A stretch of 64,000 nt of DNA from Arthrobacter sp. AK04 (GTDB taxonomy: Bacteria; Actinomycetota; Actinomycetes; Actinomycetales; Micrococcaceae). A program made the translations under genes and the position numbers. The notes beneath the pieces are model-generated. The model had not been told where the DNA came from and did no database searches. It saw nothing but the letters and a program-made list of their open reading frames with translations. Of the stretch, positions 8,492-18,690 are shown piece by piece. Each line of letters starts with the position of its first letter. The first letter of the stretch is position 1. The stretch is taken from positions 1-64,000 of the forward strand of contig NZ_JAJOMC010000010.1 in the NCBI RefSeq assembly GCF_021129155.1. Direction: 5' to 3'.

Positions 8492-9678
8492 TCAGCGGGA
8501 TAGCAGCAGCGCTTCGCCTTGGCCGCCGCCCCCGCACAGAGCGACGGCGGCTTTGCCGGTGCCGCGGCGCATCAGCTCATGCACGGCCGTGACAACGACG
8601 CGTGCACCGGAGGCACCAATGGGATGGCCAAGGGCGATCGCTCCCCCATTGACGTTGACCTTGTCCATGGCGAGACCCAGCAGTGCCGCCGAGTGCAGGG
8701 CCACAGAGGCGAAGGCCTCGTTGATCTCCACGAAGTCCAGGTCCTCGATTGTCCAGCCCGCTGTCTTGAGGGCTTTGCTGATGGCGCGGGCTGGTTTGTC
8801 CGGGAGCGAGGTATCCGGGCCTGCGGTTTGTCCCGGGGCACCGACCGTGGCAAGGATCCTGAGGCTGTGGCTCTCTGCATAGCCGCGCGTAGTCAGGACG
8901 ACGGCGGCGGCACCGTCATTAAGCGGGGAGGCGTTGCCGGCGGTAACAGTGCCGGTTGGGGAGAAGGACGGCCGGAGCCGGGCGAGGGACTCCAGTGTGC
9001 TGTTGGCGCGCACACCCTCATCGGTTCCTGCGAGTTCGGCCTGCCCGCGGCGCTGCGGGACCTTGATCGGGACGATCTCGTCATCGAAGAGTCCGGCGGC
9101 CTGGGCGGCGGCGGCACGCCGGTGAGAGTCGGCGGCTGCTGTGTCCTGATCCGCACGAAGGATGCCCAAGGCACCATTGGCCCGGTCTGTGGCTAGTCCC
9201 ATTGCCTCGTGATCGAAGGCATCGGTGAGTCCGTCGTGGGCGGCGGAATCAATCAGCGCAGTGTCACCGTAAAGGTGCCCGGCGCGGGAACCGGCCAGCA
9301 CGTGCGGGGCGTTGCTCATGGATTCCTGTCCGCCGGCGACCACCACCTCGGCTTCTCCCAGCCTCAGCAGCCGGGCGGCCTCGATGATGGCGCTCAGCCC
9401 GGAGAGGCAGACCTTGTTGACGGTGGCTGCGTGGGCGCTAAGCGGATGCCTCCTGCGACGGCGGCCTGCCGGGCAGAATTCTGTCCGGCCCCCGCCTGGA
9501 GCACATGCCCCATGATGACCGCCTCGACGGCGTCCGGGCGGATCTTCGCCTTCTCCACCGCCCCGGCGATCGCGGCGCCGCCGAGCTCAACGGCGGACAA
9601 CGGAGCGAGCTGGCCCATCAGCCTGCCCTGCGGTGTACGCGCGGCCCCGACGATGACAACATCTGCACTGCGATTCAT
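8492..9678 (-). pseudogene. Acetyl-CoA acetyltransferase (thiolase), frameshifted
   Basis: A thiolase split into two frames. The N-terminal part (9678 down to about 9446) reads [20 protein letters not shown] to [10 protein letters not shown]; the rest continues in another frame from about 9446. Restoring one C near 9446 gives [20 protein letters not shown], which contains the acyl-accepting Cys, and then joins VVVAGGQESMSNAPHVLAGS. The C-terminal catalytic motifs NEAFAS, GGAIALGHPIGASGAR and CGGGGQG are intact. Thiolases condense or cleave acetoacetyl-CoA-type substrates. A single-base deletion or a sequencing error are both possible; decay of the adjacent regulator favours a real lesion. Confidence 0.85.
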
Positions 9679-9910
9679 TTTTCTCCTTGAACGGGTAATG
9701 GCAAAATGTCCCGGCAGCTGTTGTCTGCAAGAACGCTGGCTATCGGGCGGGGGTGAGGGGTTCGCGCAGCTGGATGGAATGCGGTACTAAGGAGGTGGAT
9801 CGCCGCGCGGGGCCGCGACAGGGCCAGGGATGGCGGACTACTGGCAGCTACGAGTGGATGCTCCTATTCTTGACGGCAGCACCGGTGTGCATTGCGGGAC
9901 AAAGGAATCC

Positions 9911-10081
9911 CTAAGGCTGAAACACGATCTTTCCGAAAGTCTGTCCATCGAGCATCTGCTGGAATCCGTGCCGGGCGGATTCCAGTGGCAACGGAATGGA
10001 ATACACGGTGGCGCATATGGCCGCCTAGTGATCGGGGGACATGGCATGGGGAGTGAAGGTGTGATTGACCAGACGGTTCAT
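9911..10081 (-). pseudogene. C-terminal relic of quinone-reductase-like dehydrogenase
   Basis: The minus strand encodes TVYSIPLPLESARHGFQQML and then DGQTFGKIVFQP before a stop at 9911. This is the typical C-terminus of zinc-type or quinone-oxidoreductase medium-chain dehydrogenases. An in-frame stop interrupts it just upstream, and no N-terminal domain or nucleotide-binding motif can be read in the remaining 250 bases before the MFS fragment. I treat it as a remnant. The rest of 9679-10333 shows no intact gene. Confidence 0.55.
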
Positions 10082-10333
10082 CGTTTTTGTCCACCAGCAC
10101 TAGGCCGGCTCCCTCTGCGAAGTCCTTGGAACCGATGCGGCCAAGCCGCAACCGAGCGCGACGCGGCAACCTATCCGATGGCCTGTACGTCCCAGATATA
10201 TCCCAAGCGACCCCGGAAACTTGACAGAAAGTAGCTGGCTCCGACATTCGGGAAGAATCCAACCCCTGTTTCCCCTAGACCGAGAGGCCGGGCCCTCCCC
10301 CTGGACAAAGGCCCTTGATGACGGCGCTGCTTA

Positions 10334-10945
10334 GTGAGTTCAGCAGCGCCCGTCCATATCCGCATCTTGGTCAAGCACCCGGACTTCGCCTTTGCCTGGA
10401 TCTCACGCTTTCTTGTCGTCCTGGCATTGTTCATGTTCGTCACGTTCCGTCTCCTGTACCTGCAGCAGGACCTGGGCCTTTCCAAACAGGACGCAGCAGG
10501 TGCCTTGGCCACCGGTGTCCTCATTTACACCCTCGCGCTGGTTACTGCAGGCCAAATTGCCGGATGGCTATCGGACAGGCTCGGGCGTCGAAAGGTCTTT
10601 ATCTGGATCTCAGCCATCATCTTCGGCCTAGGCACATGGATGCTGACCCTGGCTGACTCTACAACCGGCTTCTATTGGGCGGAACTGGTTATCGGCATCG
10701 GCTTCGGCACCTACATCGCCGTTGACCTTGCCCTCGTCATTGATGTCCTCCCCAACCCGGATGACACAGCAAAGGACCTCGGTGTCTTCAACATCGCCAT
10801 GGCCGGCCCGCAGACACTTGCGCCGGCAGTATCAGCTGCACTGCTCGCAATGGGTGGCGGGAGCTACGACCTCTTGCTGGCCGTGGCAGCCGTGATCGCC
10901 CTGTTCGGTGCGCTGACGATTCTTCCGGTAAAGAAGGTCCGATGA
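10334..10945 (+). CDS. MFS transporter, C-terminal half only
   Basis: A 203-residue open frame matching the second half of a major-facilitator sugar transporter: about six transmembrane helices, with the loop motif GWLSDRLGRRKVFIW after the second, then GFGTYIAVDLALVIDVLP. Full MFS proteins have twelve helices and 400 or more residues, so the N-terminal half is missing. The GTG at 10334 may not be a natural start. It overlaps the GH3 gene by four bases (ATGA at 10942), as in an original transporter-glycosidase operon. Probably a truncated remnant that still provides the operon's 5' end. Confidence 0.75.
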   Translation: MSSAAPVHIRILVKHPDFAFAWISRFLVVLALFMFVTFRLLYLQQDLGLSKQDAAGALATGVLIYTLALVTAGQIAGWLSDRLGRRKVFIWISAIIFGLGTWMLTLADSTTGFYWAELVIGIGFGTYIAVDLALVIDVLPNPDDTAKDLGVFNIAMAGPQTLAPAVSAALLAMGGGSYDLLLAVAAVIALFGALTILPVKKVR

Positions 10946-13446
10946 GCGAATATCACGTGCCGACAAGCGCAGACAGCGAGGAGAGCGCAGCCATGGGCCA
11001 GGACCTTGGAAGCGCCATCGAACAGGCGATTGCCGCTTTGGACCTTCCTTCGAAGGTCAAGCTCCTCTCCGGGGCAAGGATGTTCAGCTTGTCGGATGAG
11101 CCCGCGATCGGCCTTCAGGAAATCGTGATGTCCGACGGGCCCTCAGGGGTACGCGGTCCGCTGGTGGTCGGAGGACGGGTCTCTTGCCTGCTGCCTAACG
11201 CAACGCTCATCGCCCAAAGCTGGGACGTGGACGTGATGCGCGAGGTCGGACATATCCTTGCAGACGAAGCAGAGGACCAAGGAACCCATGTCGTCCTGGG
11301 CCCCACGGTAAACCTTCACCGGACCCCGCTGGGAGGGCGCCTGTTTGAATGCTTCAGCGAAGACCCTGTCCTCACCGGTCACCTCGGGGCAGCCTACGTA
11401 CAATCCCTGCAGGAACGGGGGATCGCGGCGACACCAAAACACTTCCTGGCCAACGAAGCCGAAACCGAGCGCACCACGGTGGACTCGGTGGTTCCGGAAG
11501 ATGCCCTCCGGGAGTTGTATCTGCTGCCCTTCCAGATCATGGTGGAAGACGCCCGACCCTGGACGATCATGGCCTCGTACAACAAGATCAACGGAATCGC
11601 GGCCACCGAGCACGACGAGCTCCTGAACAAAGTCCTAAAAGAGGAATGGGGATTCGACGGGCTCGTGATGTCCGATTGGCTCGCCACCAAAACAGTCGTG
11701 GAAAGCGCCAACGGTGGGCTGGACCTCGTCATGCCCGGACCGGACACCCCCTGGAGCCGGTCATTGACTGCCACCGTCCAGAAAGGTGACGTCTCCGAGG
11801 ACACCATCGACGACCACGTCCGCAGACTTCTCAAGCTCGCCTCACGGGTGGGGGCCTTCGACGAGAGTCGCAGCTGGACACGGAACCTGCCCCGCCCTGA
11901 TAGCCCGGAACGCCGCGGACAGCTGCGCCGGCTCGCTGCCCGCAGCATGGCCGTCCTGGTCAACCGCGACAACACGCTTCCACTCCGCAGGGACTCCACG
12001 GAAAGCGTGGTGATCATCGGCCGTCACGGGATCGATACCGTGGCGCAAGGTGGCGGCTCCGCCATCGTGCGCCCGCCCCACGTCGTCAGCGCCGCCACGG
12101 GAATAGCGCGGGCCCTCGGCGAGGACCGCGTAACCGTCGTCGACGGGGTTCAAACCCGGACGCAATGGCTCGCAGCGAATCCGGAACTCCTCCGGGATCC
12201 GGAAACCGGGACCCGTGGTGTGCGCGCCCGGACCTTCGACAAAGAAGGTAATCTGCTCGGCACCCGCCACCTGGATGTCCCGGAGCTTGAGGTCAGCGGG
12301 GAAAGCTGGGCTTCCGGAGCGGCGTCCATCGAGCTCTCTGCCGAGCTGGCACTCGACAAGCCCGCCAGGATGATGATCGGCACCCGCGGGGCCGGCGTCT
12401 GGGACCTTTCCGCGTCCGGATACCGGGAGTCCTTCCGGACCCGCTTCCACGACGGTCCGGGCGGTGGCTTCTTCCGTCCCAAAAGCCATGCCACACCACT
12501 GGACGTCGGTCCGGGAGCGCGGATCAGCGCGACCACTGAGGCTGAGGACGAGAATCGCCTCATCGGCCTGGTCGCGGAACCCGCGCTGAAAAACAGCGCT
12601 GCTGCCATCCGGGACGCTGTGGCGGCCGCCGCTGACGCAGACGTGGCTGTCGTCGTCGTCGGTTACACGCAGGAACAGGAAACGGAAGGCCAGGACAAGA
12701 GCACCCTCTCCCTGCCCGGGGACCAGGATGCGCTTGTGGCGGCGGTGGCGGCCGTGGCGAAGCGGACCGTTGTGGTCCTGAATGCCGCCACGCCGGTTCT
12801 CATGCCGTGGATCGCGGACGTGGACGCGGTGGTCTTTGCCGGCCTGCCGGGACAGGAAGCGGGCGACGCCATTGCCGCGGCATTGACCGGCGACGTCGAA
12901 CCTGCAGGACGCCTGGTCACCACTTTCCCTGCCCGGGACGGCCAAGGCCCGGCGTGGTCAGTGGCACCCCGTAACGGCAGGCTCCCGTATTCAGAGGGAA
13001 CAGGAGTGGGATACAGGGGATGGAGCACCTCCTCTGAGCAGCCCCTTTTCTGGTTCGGACATGGCCTCGGCTACACCGAATGGGACTACAAGGCCGCCGA
13101 GATCACGTCCATGGAGGGGGAAGCTGTGAAGTCCGTGCGTGTCGCCGTCGGCAACGTAGGGAACCGCGCAGGAACAGAAACAGTGCAGGTCTACCGCTTC
13201 CCTGATGACCGTTCCGTTCCTCCACGGCTCATCGGTTGGGCGCAGCTTCACCTGGGACCCGGCGGGCAGGCAAGCATCGACGTCAGCTGCGACCCCCGCG
13301 CGCAACGGCTGTGGAACAGTACGGCCCATCGTTGGGATGACATCATCGGAGGCCGGGTCGTCGTCGCGCGTGGACTTGGCGATGTCAGACTGGAACTGGC
13401 TCCCACAAGACACGAGGCCGTAGTGGCCGGAAGAAGCAAGGAGTAA
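10942..13446 (+). CDS. GH3 beta-glucosidase with PA14 insert
   Basis: An 834-residue glycoside hydrolase family 3 enzyme without signal peptide, so probably cytosolic, hydrolysing imported beta-linked gluco-oligosaccharides. Motifs in order: KHFLANEAETERTTVDS (substrate binding), RELYLLPFQIMVED, then GFDGLVMSDWLAT with the nucleophile Asp at about residue 245. The second (alpha/beta) domain is interrupted around residues 400-530 by a PA14-like beta domain, and a fibronectin-III-like domain (GNVGNRAGTETVQVYRF) closes the protein. This layout matches BglX/PA14-type beta-glucosidases. It is coupled to the MFS fragment upstream and a TetR gene three bases downstream. Confidence 0.93.
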   Translation: MSEYHVPTSADSEESAAMGQDLGSAIEQAIAALDLPSKVKLLSGARMFSLSDEPAIGLQEIVMSDGPSGVRGPLVVGGRVSCLLPNATLIAQSWDVDVMREVGHILADEAEDQGTHVVLGPTVNLHRTPLGGRLFECFSEDPVLTGHLGAAYVQSLQERGIAATPKHFLANEAETERTTVDSVVPEDALRELYLLPFQIMVEDARPWTIMASYNKINGIAATEHDELLNKVLKEEWGFDGLVMSDWLATKTVVESANGGLDLVMPGPDTPWSRSLTATVQKGDVSEDTIDDHVRRLLKLASRVGAFDESRSWTRNLPRPDSPERRGQLRRLAARSMAVLVNRDNTLPLRRDSTESVVIIGRHGIDTVAQGGGSAIVRPPHVVSAATGIARALGEDRVTVVDGVQTRTQWLAANPELLRDPETGTRGVRARTFDKEGNLLGTRHLDVPELEVSGESWASGAASIELSAELALDKPARMMIGTRGAGVWDLSASGYRESFRTRFHDGPGGGFFRPKSHATPLDVGPGARISATTEAEDENRLIGLVAEPALKNSAAAIRDAVAAAADADVAVVVVGYTQEQETEGQDKSTLSLPGDQDALVAAVAAVAKRTVVVLNAATPVLMPWIADVDAVVFAGLPGQEAGDAIAAALTGDVEPAGRLVTTFPARDGQGPAWSVAPRNGRLPYSEGTGVGYRGWSTSSEQPLFWFGHGLGYTEWDYKAAEITSMEGEAVKSVRVAVGNVGNRAGTETVQVYRFPDDRSVPPRLIGWAQLHLGPGGQASIDVSCDPRAQRLWNSTAHRWDDIIGGRVVVARGLGDVRLELAPTRHEAVVAGRSKE

Positions 13447-13449
13447 ACC

Positions 13450-14079
13450 ATGTCGTATCCAGCCGGATACCGAATAGAGCGGGAGCACCCCCGGCGCCGT
13501 CAAAGCGGGGAAACTGCAAGGCTGAAGGCGATCCAGGCCGCGATTGAGCTCTTTGCAGTGGGCGGTTACGGTGGAACGTCCATTGCCGATGTCGCGGTGA
13601 AGACCGGTCTCTCGCAATCGGGTCTGCTTCATCATTTTCCGTCCAAAACGGTCTTGCTGGCGGCGGTGCTTGAGCACCGTTCCAAGGAAGATGCTGACTT
13701 CCTTTTCGACGGCGAGCAGGCTCCGCTGGGCTGGGCAGCCTTCGATGCCCTGGTGTCCCTGGTTGCGAGGAACTCCACCCGGCCCGACTGGGTGGGGCTT
13801 TTCGTGAGGCTCTCCGCCGAAGCCACCGAACCAGGACATCCCGCGCATCAATGGCTTCTGGACCACTATTCGAGCCTGCGCCGGTGGCTTGGCGAAGCGT
13901 TGGAAGACGGGAAGGTCCACGGGGACGTCGCACAGGACGCACCCGTGGAGGCAATCGTCAACAACACCATCGCCGTCCTTGACGGCATGCAGCAGCAATG
14001 GCTGTGCGCTCCGGGGAGTTTCTCCATGGTGGCGCAGTTCAGAACCTTCATCGAAAGCATCAAGACCACTTGGGGCTAA
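13450..14079 (+). CDS. TetR-family transcriptional regulator
   Basis: A 209-residue regulator. The N-terminal helix-turn-helix is clear (AAIELFAVGGYGGTSIADVA, VKTGLSQSGLLHHFPSKTVL), followed by a helical ligand-binding domain without a recognisable ligand signature. It sits directly between the GH3 gene and an MFS gene on the same strand, so it likely regulates this beta-glucoside operon. No clear operator palindrome was found upstream of 10334, possibly because that region is rearranged. Confidence 0.9.
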   Translation: MSYPAGYRIEREHPRRRQSGETARLKAIQAAIELFAVGGYGGTSIADVAVKTGLSQSGLLHHFPSKTVLLAAVLEHRSKEDADFLFDGEQAPLGWAAFDALVSLVARNSTRPDWVGLFVRLSAEATEPGHPAHQWLLDHYSSLRRWLGEALEDGKVHGDVAQDAPVEAIVNNTIAVLDGMQQQWLCAPGSFSMVAQFRTFIESIKTTWG

Positions 14080-14160
14080 GGTCCGGCACTGGGGAGGTTC
14101 CGCTTGATCCGCGGACTTCCCCTCTGTTGCCGTGCCCGGTTCACGGAGAAAGTCAGAAAC

Positions 14161-15435
14161 ATGGAAACTCCTGCCACACATCAAGTAGCGGTTGAAACGG
14201 ACGCCCCGGAGCGGCACGAAGGGCAGCGGCGCACCATCAGCGTTCTCATCGCAGGACAGGTCCTCGGCGGACTAGGAATGGGCGCCTCGCTTTCGCTCGG
14301 TTCCCTTCTTGCCGTCCAGGTTTCCGGCTCCACGGCCTGGTCCGGAATGGCCGCCACGATGAATACACTCGGCGCCGCCGCCTTTGCCATCCCCTTGGCC
14401 CGCACCGCTGTGAAACGGGGACGGGGAGTTTCGCTCGCGGCCGGATCGCTGACGTCCGGATTCGGTGCAGCCCTGGCTATCGCTTCGGCGGCAATATCGT
14501 CCTTCCCGGCCTTGCTGATTGGGCTCATCCTGCTTGGCGCGGGAACCGCTGTGAGCTTCCAGGCCCGCTTCGCTGCCACGGATCTGTCAACGCCAAAGAG
14601 CCGTGGCCGCGACCTTTCCATCGTCGTATGGTCAACCACCATTGGTGCGGTTTCGGGCCCCAACCTCTTCGAACCCGGAGAGGCATTCGGCAGGCTGGTC
14701 CACTTGCCGGCGCTAACGGGCGCCTTCGCGTTCACAGTGGTGGCCCAGTTACTTGCCGCCCTGGTCTTTTATGCGGGCCTCCGGCTTAAGCCTCCGGTTC
14801 GGGGGCCCAAACCGGGAAAAGACAGCGGCACCAGAACCAAACCTGATTCCGGCTTCAAGATCCTTCGCCACAATCCCGGCGCCCGCTACGCCGTGACGGT
14901 GGTGGCGCTCAGCCATGGCGCCATGGTTGCTCTCATGTCAATGACCCCGGTGCATCTGCACGATCATGGGGCGAGCCTCGCCGTCGTCGGCATGACCATC
15001 AGCCTCCATATTGCGGGGATGTTCGGCCTTTCACCACTGTTCGGGTGGCTCTCAGACCGCCTCGGCCGGATTCCCGTGCTGCTGACGGGGCAGGCAATGC
15101 TGCTGGCATCCTTGGTGCTCGCCTGGCTCGCCCCGCACACCATGGTGACTCCGAGCCTGATCCTCCTGGGTCTGGGATGGTCGGCATCCATCGTTTCCGG
15201 CTCGGCTCTCGTGGGCGACTCGGTGTCCGCAGCCGAACGGGCACCCCTGCAAGGTGTTTCAGACCTCCTCATGAACCTCACCGGTGCAACTTGCGGAGCC
15301 CTCGCGGGACCCGTCCTCGCCGCCGTCGGCTATTCCGGGCTTGGCACAGGAACCATGGCACTGGTCGGCGCCGTTACTGTGTTTACCCTTTGGCGTTTGC
15401 TCACGGCCCGCCCGGGCTCCAGTCAGCTGACATGA
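14161..15435 (+). CDS. MFS transporter
   Basis: A 424-residue membrane protein with about twelve predicted helices. The central loop is short and basic, and helix-7/8 carries GWLSDRLGRIPVLL, the second-half MFS signature. I start at the ATG at 14161 behind a GGAGAA site; the frame is open to 14104 but lacks a site there. It follows the TetR gene by about 80 bases. TetR-MFS neighbours are often exporters, but here a sugar role is also possible. Confidence 0.88.
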   Translation: METPATHQVAVETDAPERHEGQRRTISVLIAGQVLGGLGMGASLSLGSLLAVQVSGSTAWSGMAATMNTLGAAAFAIPLARTAVKRGRGVSLAAGSLTSGFGAALAIASAAISSFPALLIGLILLGAGTAVSFQARFAATDLSTPKSRGRDLSIVVWSTTIGAVSGPNLFEPGEAFGRLVHLPALTGAFAFTVVAQLLAALVFYAGLRLKPPVRGPKPGKDSGTRTKPDSGFKILRHNPGARYAVTVVALSHGAMVALMSMTPVHLHDHGASLAVVGMTISLHIAGMFGLSPLFGWLSDRLGRIPVLLTGQAMLLASLVLAWLAPHTMVTPSLILLGLGWSASIVSGSALVGDSVSAAERAPLQGVSDLLMNLTGATCGALAGPVLAAVGYSGLGTGTMALVGAVTVFTLWRLLTARPGSSQLT

Positions 15436-16819
15436 CAGCCGTAGGCTGCGGGGCGCGGGTTGAAGCCGTCGCCGGAACATTCGCAGCAGCCCAGCAGGAC
15501 AGGAGTTCCATTCACGCCTTGCCATGGCACGGCACCACCTCGAAAACCTGCTTGCCGGTCTCTCTGCCACGGTGACCGCCGCAGATCCTGAAGGGCGGTC
15601 GGCCTCCTTCGGGGAGCCCGCAGAATACGACGGCGTGCGCCGTCTCATGTCGCCAGATGAGGCTCTGTTAGGGTCCCGCCTGACATTCCAAGAGGGACAC
15701 CATGGGCTTTGCCCATGAGCTGAAAAGGAGGCAAACCACTGTCGAACGCCCAGCGAGGAGGCCGAAAAGTGCCCTCAGGCTGGCCACTGGTGCGCATGCA
15801 TATTCGACTTGAAACTATTCGCCTGCGACAGCGCTGCAGGACCAGCAGCTAAAAGTTGGGCGAATAAGGCCCGGTGTAGAGCCGGTTTCCTTAAATCCCA
15901 TGAACCTAGCTCACGGGCGGGAGTTCGTCTGCTTAAAGCACACCCCATCCTGACGTCAAAACCGCCTGACAAGGGAGGATAGGGCCTGTGGGCGGAGTTC
16001 CTGCTCGTTCTCAGAGGCCCGCCCAGCCACGACATATGACTTAGACACCCCCTGCCCCAAACGGACTTCATCAGGTCCAGATTCTTTGGCCTATTTCGAC
16101 GATTCTCGAGCTACTCCCCCCGTTTCCTTCTCCTCTGACTGTCAGGGTGGGATCTGAGAACATCGTGAGCCACCGTCAAGAAAAAGGAATTTCCCACAAT
16201 TTTGACGCTCACACACGAAGTGGCGGGTGCCGCCCGAGTGATGAGAACTCGAGGACATAGGGCCAAGCGATAATGCGTGACTTGGTGCCAGCCGCGCTCC
16301 GCTGCTCCGCGCCCTACCTTGACGGAATATTCATTATCGGCGATCGGAAATTAGCGGAGGATTACTGAAGGAGGGGCTGTTACTTCTAACGATCCGTAGG
16401 GAGAGCTCTTCACCTCCGAGGGACTACGCAAAGCGGCTGCGTGCCGTGCACATTGCAGGGCGCCCCGGGGTCCCACAGGTCCAAACAGGCGCTTTTTTAG
16501 ATGATCATGCCAAGAGCCAGCGCAGCAGCGGTGCGAGTTGTACTCTACGTATCTCATCTGATGAATTAATCCGCCCTAATCCCAAGTAATTAGCAGGGGG
16601 ACCACTGGACGACCGCGACTAGCGCCGTTACCACGCATCTCCCTGATCGATGACGTGCCGCAAGCCGAATGTCGGGTCCAACGCTCGACATCGCACTCTT
16701 GCACGGGAGCCCTTCGGTCACAGGCGTATCCATCAGGACTGACACTTGGCAGTAGCGCTGTTGGCGTCGCTGTGCCAGCAGTAGGCTGAAGACTCCTGAC
16801 GCAGATCTGGCGCGCTTGA
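15436..16819. other. Long intergenic stretch without recognisable gene
   Basis: About 1.4 kb between the MFS gene and the amylase terminator. No frame on either strand gives a convincing protein. It contains a 19-base motif at 15940-15958 (ACACCCC-A/T-CCTGACGTCA) almost identical to 33359-33377, and a faint trace of an IS3-like transposase end near 16500-16560 on the minus strand. It looks like degenerate mobile or rearranged DNA. Confidence 0.6.
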
Positions 16820-16854
16820 GGCCCTGGGCCTGGCGAAATGCCGGGCCCAGGGCC
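16820..16854 (-). terminator. Probable terminator downstream of amylase
   Basis: A strong hairpin with 15-base arms (one G-T pair) and a five-base loop, GGCCCTGGGCCTGGC-GAAAT-GCCGGGCCCAGGGCC. It lies about 115 bases after the amylase stop. There is no long U tract, which is common for actinobacterial terminators. Confidence 0.65.
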
Positions 16855-16970
16855 CTGTTCAGGCCTCATAATGCCGGTTCACTACAGTGACCAAGTCGCG
16901 TAGCTTCGAACGCAGCAATTGCGCTGCGGGCCGGGACTGGCACCAAGACTCCCCCGTCTCCAGTGATGAC

Positions 16971-18596
16971 TTAGTGCCGGATCAGGTTATTGCTATCGAA
17001 CGCTACTGAATCCTTGCTCTTAATAGTCACTGTGGCTTCTCCCTGCTTGTTCACCTCAATGGTAGGTCCGGTGCACGTGCCATTGTTGAAGTCACCATGG
17101 ATGATATTGCAGTACGTACCAGCACGCATCCCTGTCTGGAAGGTCTGCGTTTTGTCGGTGGCATGGTTGTTGATGGCGATCCATCCCTTGTTGCCTCGGC
17201 TGAACGCAATAAGGTTGACCTCGTCGTCGTACCAGTTCTCCAGCTTGGCGTCCCCCGCATTGTTGTGCCACCGGACCATATTCGCGACCCCGGTGTTGCG
17301 GTGGGTGCAGGCCCACGCCTTGCTGCAGTCGGTATCGGTGATGAAGCCCTGATCGTCCGACGGAGGAGAATCCACTTTAAGGCCCTCAAAGGCATAGCCT
17401 GCGTAGACTTGGGGGGTTCCGTATCCGTAGGCCAGCATGAACTGGGTTGCTAGAGTATTCGTGCTGCCATCGCGGTAACTGAGTGTGTCGTTGCCGCGCT
17501 CGGTGTCATGGTTTTGGACAAAAACTGTTGTCTTTTCACTGGGCAGCAGACCTGCGTCCTCACCAAAAACCTCGAGATTGGTGATATTTCCCGGACTGCC
17601 GGGGTTGTAGCTCTTGAATGCGTTCTTGACTTGGTACGCGAAGTCGAAGCCAAGCAGGTCTCCGACCTCCTGATACGCATGAGGGGTTAGTTTCCCGGGA
17701 CCGCCCGGGATGACCTCCAGGGCAAAGTACGGTGTGTCCCCGTCCACGGTTCTATCAAGCTTGCTTTTGATTGCAGCCAGGTCCGCTTGAGGCACGTGTT
17801 TGGCAGCATCGACGCGGAACCCGGACACCCCATAGTTAATGAGCTTGTTCAGATACCCTGCCAGTGTGTCCTGCACTTCATTAGTTTCGGTGCGAAGGTC
17901 GGGAAGCCTTAGCAGCTCGCAGTTGGTGACCTGCCGGTAGTCATTGAAGTTCCAGATAGTGTTCTCATCATTTGGATCCGCCGGTAATGGCACGGGGCAG
18001 TCCTCCGGGTGGCTGTGGAAGTCCGCGCGCTCGTAGAGCCCAGGATAGTTGTACCGGGTGAAAGTGGCACCGCCGTACGATTCGCTGCCATCGCGGGCCA
18101 TGTGGTTGATCACCACATCTGCGTAAACCTTAATTCCGGCGCCACGGCAGGCGGCCACCATGGACTTGAATTCAGCTTCGGTGCCCATGCGGCTATCTAA
18201 GGTGTAATCGACCGGCTGGTAGACCTCCCACCAGGGATGCTGAGGTTTATTTGGCACGTTGTCCAGGCTCACCGAGTTCTGCGGAGGCGCCACCTGCACT
18301 CCGCCGTAGCCCTTCGGACCCAGGACGTTCACGCATTCCTTGGCGATCGATTCCCAGTTCCATTCCCATAAATTCGCGATCACATCACCTTGTGCGACTC
18401 TCCCCGGTCCAGCCTCTGGCGAGTTCTTGTCCAATCCTCTGATCATTGGCTGGATGTGGGCAGTGGATGACGCATCTGAAGCCACTGTCGATGTGGCCGC
18501 CTCGGACGGGGACGCGCTGGTCCCTACGCCGGTGGCGAGAAGGCTGAGGGAGGCAAAGAAGGCGAATCCGGGGGCAAGAATTTTGGGGGGACGCAT
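16971..18596 (-). CDS. Secreted GH13 alpha-amylase
   Basis: A 541-residue extracellular alpha-amylase that cuts starch internally to maltodextrins. The leader (MRPPKILAPGFAFFASLSLL) is a Sec signal peptide with no lipobox Cys. Catalytic motifs follow: DVVINH, GFRVDAAKHV (nucleophile Asp), FALEVI (acid/base Glu) and FVQNHD. The layout matches actinobacterial secreted amylases, but no starch-binding module is present at the C-terminus. I choose the ATG at 18596: the upstream ATG at 18611 lies within the AAGGA ribosome-binding site. The leader and promoter are near copies of those of the malE-like gene at 20342 (see findings), so co-regulation with the maltodextrin operon is likely. Confidence 0.93.
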   Translation of the reverse strand: MRPPKILAPGFAFFASLSLLATGVGTSASPSEAATSTVASDASSTAHIQPMIRGLDKNSPEAGPGRVAQGDVIANLWEWNWESIAKECVNVLGPKGYGGVQVAPPQNSVSLDNVPNKPQHPWWEVYQPVDYTLDSRMGTEAEFKSMVAACRGAGIKVYADVVINHMARDGSESYGGATFTRYNYPGLYERADFHSHPEDCPVPLPADPNDENTIWNFNDYRQVTNCELLRLPDLRTETNEVQDTLAGYLNKLINYGVSGFRVDAAKHVPQADLAAIKSKLDRTVDGDTPYFALEVIPGGPGKLTPHAYQEVGDLLGFDFAYQVKNAFKSYNPGSPGNITNLEVFGEDAGLLPSEKTTVFVQNHDTERGNDTLSYRDGSTNTLATQFMLAYGYGTPQVYAGYAFEGLKVDSPPSDDQGFITDTDCSKAWACTHRNTGVANMVRWHNNAGDAKLENWYDDEVNLIAFSRGNKGWIAINNHATDKTQTFQTGMRAGTYCNIIHGDFNNGTCTGPTIEVNKQGEATVTIKSKDSVAFDSNNLIRH

Positions 18597-18690
18597 AGCA
18601 GAGTCCTTCATCTTCGAAAGTTTCCGTCGGGCACTGATGCCACGGCGCTGTCAACGATCAGCCACATCACAGGGTTGGCGTTGCAGATCA

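Noticed and set aside
16351..16557. Possible IS3-type transposase end (YVEYNSHR ... ALALGMII)
   Set aside because: Only a few residues resemble the family and they lie in different frames; too weak to call.
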